Shown: one piece after another, positions 35,052 through 39,137 of the stretch
How positions within the stretch are numbered: the first letter of the stretch is position 1
Layout of the letters: the number at the start of each line of letters is the position of its first letter
Origin: Marinilabilia sp.
GTDB lineage: Bacteria; Bacteroidota; Bacteroidia; Bacteroidales; Marinilabiliaceae
Direction of reading: 5' to 3'
Length of the DNA stretch: 39,137 bases
NCBI RefSeq assembly: GCF_016278715.1
Contig: NZ_JADQBH010000138.1
Coordinates: forward strand, 1 to 39,137
The notes under the pieces: model-generated
What the model was told of the DNA's origin: nothing
Seen by the model: the letters and a program-made list of their open reading frames with translations, nothing else
The model's database searches: none
Position numbers and translations under genes: made by a program

Positions 35052-36422
35052 ATGTCAACATTTGAAATACTAATGCCCAAAATGGGCGAAAGCGTAGAAG
35101 AAGCTACCATTACCAAATGGTTCGTCAAAGAAGGAGATACCGTCGAAGAGGACGATCCTATTCTGGAAATTGCCACCGACAAAGTCGATTCGGAGATTCC
35201 ATCGCCTGTTGCCGGAACAATTAAAGAGATTAAATTTGAAGTGGATGATGTGGTCGCAGTCGGTACTCCGGTTGCGATAATTCTTTTAGAAGGAGAAGAG
35301 GAAGAAGAAGAAAAAGAAGAAGAAAAAGAGAAAGAGGAACCTCAGGAAAAAACTGCAAAACCAGAAGCTTCTAAAGAAGAAAAAGAAACCAAAAAATCTT
35401 CATCAGAATCACAAACTTCTGAAAAAGAGCCTTCTCCTGAAGAGCAGGACCAGTCTGAAAGCAATCGGTTTTACTCTCCTTTGGTCAGAAGTATTGCCAA
35501 AGAAGAGGGTATCTCATTCAAGGAGCTGGATTCAATAGAAGGAAGTGGCCGAGAAGGACGTGTGACCAAAGATGACCTGCTGGATTATCTGGAATCAAGA
35601 GGAGAGCAACAGCCTGCCAAATCAGAAAAAGCTGCCGGGTCCAAAAAAGGAGAAAAATCTTCGGGCCAAACGCAGGCTAAAACCATACAGGCACCTAAAG
35701 TTTCTGCCGGAGAAGGGGATGAAATTAAGGAGATGGACCGTCTTCGCAAGTTGATTGCTGACAACATGGTAATGTCCAAACAGGTTTCTCCGCATGTAAC
35801 TTCTGTTGTTGAGGCCGATGTCACCAACCTTGTTCTTTGGCGCAATAAAGTAAAAGACAAATTCCAGGAGAAATACGGTGAAAAACTTACTTTCATGCCC
35901 ATGTTTACTGAGGCTGTTGCCAAATCTTTAAGAGATTTCCCGGGCGTGAATGTTTCGGTAGACGGTCATAACATCATTTTACGAAAAAATGTCAACGTTG
36001 GTATCGCTGTTTCATTGCCATCCGGAAACCTTATTGTTCCGGTAATTAAGCAGGCCGACCAAAAAAACGTGGTAGGTATTGCTTCGGAGATGAACAGACT
36101 GGCTGATGCCGCGCGCAACAACAAACTCTCCGGAGATGACATACAGGGAGGAACCTTCACCATTACCAATTTTGGTTCTTTCAAGAATACCATTGGAACA
36201 CCCATTATCAATCAGCCACAGGTAGCGATTCTTGCAACCGGAACCATTGAAAAGAAACCGGCTGTGATTGAAACACCCACTGGTGATGTGATTGCAATTC
36301 GTCATAAAATGTTCTTGTCTCTCTCATATGACCATCGTGTGGTGGATGGTGCACTTGGTGGAATGTTCCTGCGTCGCATAGCCGATTATCTGGAACAAGC
36401 TGACCTCGATCGCGACATTTAA
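35052..36422 (+). CDS. 2-oxoacid dehydrogenase E2 component (dihydrolipoamide acyltransferase)
   Basis: The core enzyme that transfers acyl groups from lipoate to CoA in a branched-chain 2-oxoacid or pyruvate dehydrogenase complex. It has 456 residues. A lipoyl domain (1-80) carries Lys44 in TDKVDSE, the lipoylation site. A Glu/Lys-rich linker spans 81-138, and the peripheral-subunit-binding domain 140-178 (YSPLVRSIAKEEGIS and GREGRVTKDDLLDYL). A second linker follows, then the catalytic domain 225-456 ending in SYDHRVVDGALGG with the catalytic His and Asp. The single lipoyl domain and the fused E1 next door favour the branched-chain type. The E3 gene is not in this window. Confidence 0.93.
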   Translation: MSTFEILMPKMGESVEEATITKWFVKEGDTVEEDDPILEIATDKVDSEIPSPVAGTIKEIKFEVDDVVAVGTPVAIILLEGEEEEEEKEEEKEKEEPQEKTAKPEASKEEKETKKSSSESQTSEKEPSPEEQDQSESNRFYSPLVRSIAKEEGISFKELDSIEGSGREGRVTKDDLLDYLESRGEQQPAKSEKAAGSKKGEKSSGQTQAKTIQAPKVSAGEGDEIKEMDRLRKLIADNMVMSKQVSPHVTSVVEADVTNLVLWRNKVKDKFQEKYGEKLTFMPMFTEAVAKSLRDFPGVNVSVDGHNIILRKNVNVGIAVSLPSGNLIVPVIKQADQKNVVGIASEMNRLADAARNNKLSGDDIQGGTFTITNFGSFKNTIGTPIINQPQVAILATGTIEKKPAVIETPTGDVIAIRHKMFLSLSYDHRVVDGALGGMFLRRIADYLEQADLDRDI

Positions 36423-36501
36423 TGGGCTATCGGCTCAGGAAGAATTGAACTCCTGATTTTCGAGTTCCGTAAGACCAATAACTTTGATAAATTTTGTTAG
36501 G

Positions 36502-38553
36502 ATGAAAAGTAATTTTCCCGAAAAATATTCAGTAAAAAAAACTGATAAAGAAACTCTGCTCAAATGGTACCATCTATTATTTATGGGCCGAACACTGGAT
36601 GAACGTGCCCCCAATTACCTTAAACAGGCAATTGGCTGGTCGTATCATGCTCCGGCAGCAGGCCATGATGGTATTCAACTGGCTATTGGCCAGAATTTCC
36701 ATAAAGAAAAAGACCATTTGTTTCCATATTATCGTGACCTTCAGACTTGTGTCGCAGCAGGCATGACTGCTGAGGAGATCATATTCAATGGTATTTCAAA
36801 AGATGCTGATGTAGCCGGTGGTGGACGACACATGTCCAATCATCTTGCCAAGCCGCAATGGAATATTCATAATGTAAGTTCGGCAACAGGAAACCATACT
36901 CTGCATGCAACAGGACTAGGTCGTGCTTTAAAAACATACAAAGAAAACGATGCTGTGGTCATTAGTTCTCAGGGCGAGAGCTCTGTGTCGGAAGGATATG
37001 TTTACGAGGCGATTAACGGTGCTTCGAATGAAAAACTTCCGGTGGTTTTTGTTTTTCAGGACAATGGATATGGAATTTCGGTTCCCAAAGAAGACCAGAC
37101 AGCCAACCGGAAAGTGGCTCACAACTTTGAAGGCTTCAAAAACCTGCGCATAATTTATTGTAACGGAAAGGATGTTTTCGACTCGATGAATGCGATGGAA
37201 GAAGCAGTTTCCTGGGCTAAGAAAGAACAAAGTCCGGTAGTGGTGCATGCCAACTGTGTACGCATCGGATCACACTCCAATTCTGATCGTCATGAATTGT
37301 ATCGCGACGAGAATGAATTGAGATACGTAAAAGAGTATGATCCGCTGGCCAAATACCGAAGAATGTTGCTTCGTTATGACAAAGCCACGGAGGAGGAATT
37401 GAAGGAGATTGAAGATAAAGTGACCAAAGAGGTTAAGGATGCCCATAAAAAAGCGATAAAGGCCGCCGATCCCAAACCGGAGTCTATTTACGACTTTGTG
37501 ATTCCCGAACCTTATCAGAGTGAGAAATATCCCGAAGGTCTTCATAAGGACGATGGGAAATCTCTTAAACTGATTGAGGCGCTTAACAGCACCCTCAAAG
37601 CTGAATTCAGACACAACCCGGACACTTTCATTTGGGGACAGGATATTGCCAATAAGGACAAAGGTGGTGTCTTTAACGTTTCCAAAGGAATGCAACAGGA
37701 GTTTGGCAAGTTGCGTGTGTTTAATGCGCCCATTGCCGAGGACTATATCATGGGGACGGCCAATGGTATGTCGCGATACAATAAAAAAATCAGAATTGTT
37801 GTTGAAGGTGCCGAGTTTGCTGACTATTTCTGGCCGGCCATGGAACAATATGTGGAAACCACTCATGAATATTGGCGTACAAAAGGGCAATTTTCACCCA
37901 ACATCACCATTCGTCTGGCATCAGGGGGATATATTGGAGGAGGACTTTATCACTCACAAACCACCGAAGGAGCATTGGCCACTTTTCCCGGTGTGAGAGT
38001 CGTGTACCCTTCATTTGCAGACGATGCAGCAGGATTGTTGCGAACCTCCATGCGCTCCGAGGGAATGACATTATTTTTGGAACCAAAAGCGCTTTACAAT
38101 TCTCCAAAAGCAGCAACTGCAGTTCCCGATGATTTTGAGGTGCCTTTCGGAAAAGCACGCATTCGTCGAAATGGCAAAAATATGACCATGATAACATATG
38201 GAAATACCACACACATGTGTCTGGAAGCCGCAGAGAAGTTGAGTAAGGAAGATGGGTTAGAAGTGGAGGTAATAGATATTCGTTCGTTAATTCCGTTGGA
38301 TAAAGAAGCCATACTTAAGTCGTTGGAGAAAACATCCAGAGCTTTGGTGGTTCATGAGGACAAAGTATTTGGTGGTTTTGGAGGCGAACTGGCAGCCATT
38401 ATTGCAGATGAAGCTTTTGAACTGCTTGATGCCCCTGTTAAAAGGCTCGGAGCAGCTTTCACACCCATTGGTTTTAACCGGATACTGGAAGCAGCTTCAT
38501 TGCCAAATACTGAGAAAGTTTTGAAAGCAGCCCGCCAATTGGCCGCCTATTAA
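36502..38553 (+). CDS. Fused E1 alpha-beta subunit of a (branched-chain) 2-oxoacid dehydrogenase
   Basis: A thiamine-diphosphate enzyme that decarboxylates 2-oxoacids and loads the acyl group on E2 lipoate. I use the ATG at 36502 (683 residues); a TTG at 36484 would add six. Residues about 1-330 are the alpha part, with GESSVSEG (158-165) and QDNGYGIS (186-193) forming the ThDP/Mg site. Residues about 350-683 are the beta part: WGQDIANKDKGGVF, FNAPIAEDYIMG, VEGAEFADYFWPA, and the C-terminal transketolase domain (MTMITYGN and VIDIRSLIPLD). In most bacteria these are two genes; fusion is common in Bacteroidota. E2 lies 79 nt upstream and flavodoxin 31 nt downstream. Confidence 0.94.
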   Translation: MKSNFPEKYSVKKTDKETLLKWYHLLFMGRTLDERAPNYLKQAIGWSYHAPAAGHDGIQLAIGQNFHKEKDHLFPYYRDLQTCVAAGMTAEEIIFNGISKDADVAGGGRHMSNHLAKPQWNIHNVSSATGNHTLHATGLGRALKTYKENDAVVISSQGESSVSEGYVYEAINGASNEKLPVVFVFQDNGYGISVPKEDQTANRKVAHNFEGFKNLRIIYCNGKDVFDSMNAMEEAVSWAKKEQSPVVVHANCVRIGSHSNSDRHELYRDENELRYVKEYDPLAKYRRMLLRYDKATEEELKEIEDKVTKEVKDAHKKAIKAADPKPESIYDFVIPEPYQSEKYPEGLHKDDGKSLKLIEALNSTLKAEFRHNPDTFIWGQDIANKDKGGVFNVSKGMQQEFGKLRVFNAPIAEDYIMGTANGMSRYNKKIRIVVEGAEFADYFWPAMEQYVETTHEYWRTKGQFSPNITIRLASGGYIGGGLYHSQTTEGALATFPGVRVVYPSFADDAAGLLRTSMRSEGMTLFLEPKALYNSPKAATAVPDDFEVPFGKARIRRNGKNMTMITYGNTTHMCLEAAEKLSKEDGLEVEVIDIRSLIPLDKEAILKSLEKTSRALVVHEDKVFGGFGGELAAIIADEAFELLDAPVKRLGAAFTPIGFNRILEAASLPNTEKVLKAARQLAAY

Positions 38554-38584
38554 TCGAATTGAATTTGATAAAACAAAGATAGAA

Positions 38585-39112
38585 ATGAAAAAAACAGGTA
38601 TCTTTTATAGTTTCCGTTCCCATAAGACCAAGCAACAGGTGAAAAAAATGGTCAAACATCTGGGTGAAAAAAATGTCGAAGAGGTTAATGTAGATGAAGC
38701 CAGTCATAAGGATTTTGAGAAGTTTGATAATTACATTTTTGCTGTCCCCACCTGGTTCGACGGCGAATTGCCCAATTACTGGGACGAATTTTTACCCACT
38801 ATTGAGGAGGATAGTCTCAAAGGCAAAACATTTGCGCTATTTGGCGGAGGTGACCAAAAAGGTTATCCCGAGAACTTTGTGGATGGACTGGGAATTATGG
38901 CCGGCTTTATAGAGAAAAGAGGAGGAGAAGTTGTTGGGTTTACCTCAACAGAAGGCTATAATTATGAGGCATCTATGGCTCAGCGGGGCGACCAGTTTGT
39001 CGGCCTTGCTCTGGATATTGAAAATCAGGCAGCACTCACTGAGGAGCGCATTGAAAAGTGGATCAAAAAAGTGGAGAAAGCATTTAACGGGAAAAAAAGT
39101 AAGGAAAATTAA
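38585..39112 (+). CDS. Flavodoxin with modified phosphate-binding loop
   Basis: A small FMN electron carrier, 175 residues, the size of long-chain flavodoxins. VPTWFDGELPNYWDEFL (54-70) and LFGGGDQKGYPENFVDGLG (85-103) are typical of the family and place the FMN ring and its stacking residues. In contrast, the phosphate loop that normally reads S/T-x-T-G-x-T is here FRSHKT (residues 10-15), with His in place of Gly and Lys inserted for Asn. The binding of FMN phosphate may therefore differ. It lies 31 nt after the E1 gene, probably in the same transcript, which suggests a link to 2-oxoacid oxidation, possibly as an electron acceptor or for a ferredoxin-type reaction; that is inference. Confidence 0.88.
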   Translation: MKKTGIFYSFRSHKTKQQVKKMVKHLGEKNVEEVNVDEASHKDFEKFDNYIFAVPTWFDGELPNYWDEFLPTIEEDSLKGKTFALFGGGDQKGYPENFVDGLGIMAGFIEKRGGEVVGFTSTEGYNYEASMAQRGDQFVGLALDIENQAALTEERIEKWIKKVEKAFNGKKSKEN

Positions 39113-39137
39113 TATAGAACTTTTCCCATCTATTTTT

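Overview
The window looks like chromosomal DNA of a Bacteroidota bacterium, most likely a marine or anaerobic member of the Bacteroidales/Marinilabiliales group. This placement is inferred from several traits: promoters of the phylum type (TTTG, about 20 nt, TAnnTTTG) before tRNAs and genes, a two-component propeller sensor kinase, a GLPGLI-like lipoprotein, a fused E1 alpha-beta 2-oxoacid dehydrogenase, and almost no Shine-Dalgarno sequences. The DNA is AT-rich, and no phage, insertion sequence with transposase, or CRISPR array is visible.

Layout. 1-3150 (minus): a lipoprotein gene followed by ftsK, which runs off the left edge. 3355-5575 (plus): carbamate kinase and ornithine carbamoyltransferase, the last two steps of the arginine deiminase route. 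5629-16454: an ion-transport block with an SLC12-like permease, a CPA2 antiporter, the TrkA/TrkH potassium uptake pair, and an SLC13-type anion transporter. The repair gene tag and the nucleotide-pool gene mazG sit among them. 16451-20084: a coiled-coil lipoprotein, a secreted carboxypeptidase-regulatory-domain protein, and an unusual cytoplasmic protein made of three charged repeats plus a GH16-type jelly roll that lacks its catalytic residues.

20085-21915 has no protein gene but is dense in other features. It holds two copies of a roughly 130-bp repeat with inverted ends, tRNA-Gly(GCC) and tRNA-Leu(GAG) with their promoter and terminators, and, on the minus strand, a roughly 235-nt structured RNA. 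That RNA has its own promoter and terminator and a fold resembling 6S RNA. This candidate 6S-type RNA is the strongest non-obvious finding in the window.

21916-29598: an exonuclease/GIY-YIG/Cys4 repair-type fusion, release factor 3 with a DUF2179 membrane protein, a third repeat copy, a PHP-family histidinol phosphatase whose reading frame is cut by one in-frame stop, the bifunctional aspartokinase/homoserine dehydrogenase, and tRNA-Gly(CCC). 29662-39112: a large propeller sensor kinase without a response-regulator module, a divergent tyrosine phenol-lyase/tryptophanase-family enzyme, the E2 and fused E1 of a 2-oxoacid dehydrogenase, and a flavodoxin with an altered phosphate loop.

How the genes fit together: the transport block handles K+, Na+/H+, Cl- and anions. 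The arc-type pair, the beta-eliminating lyase and the E1/E2 complex point to amino-acid catabolism. thrA and the PHP phosphatase are amino-acid biosynthetic. All functional statements rest on motif reading; no database search was possible.
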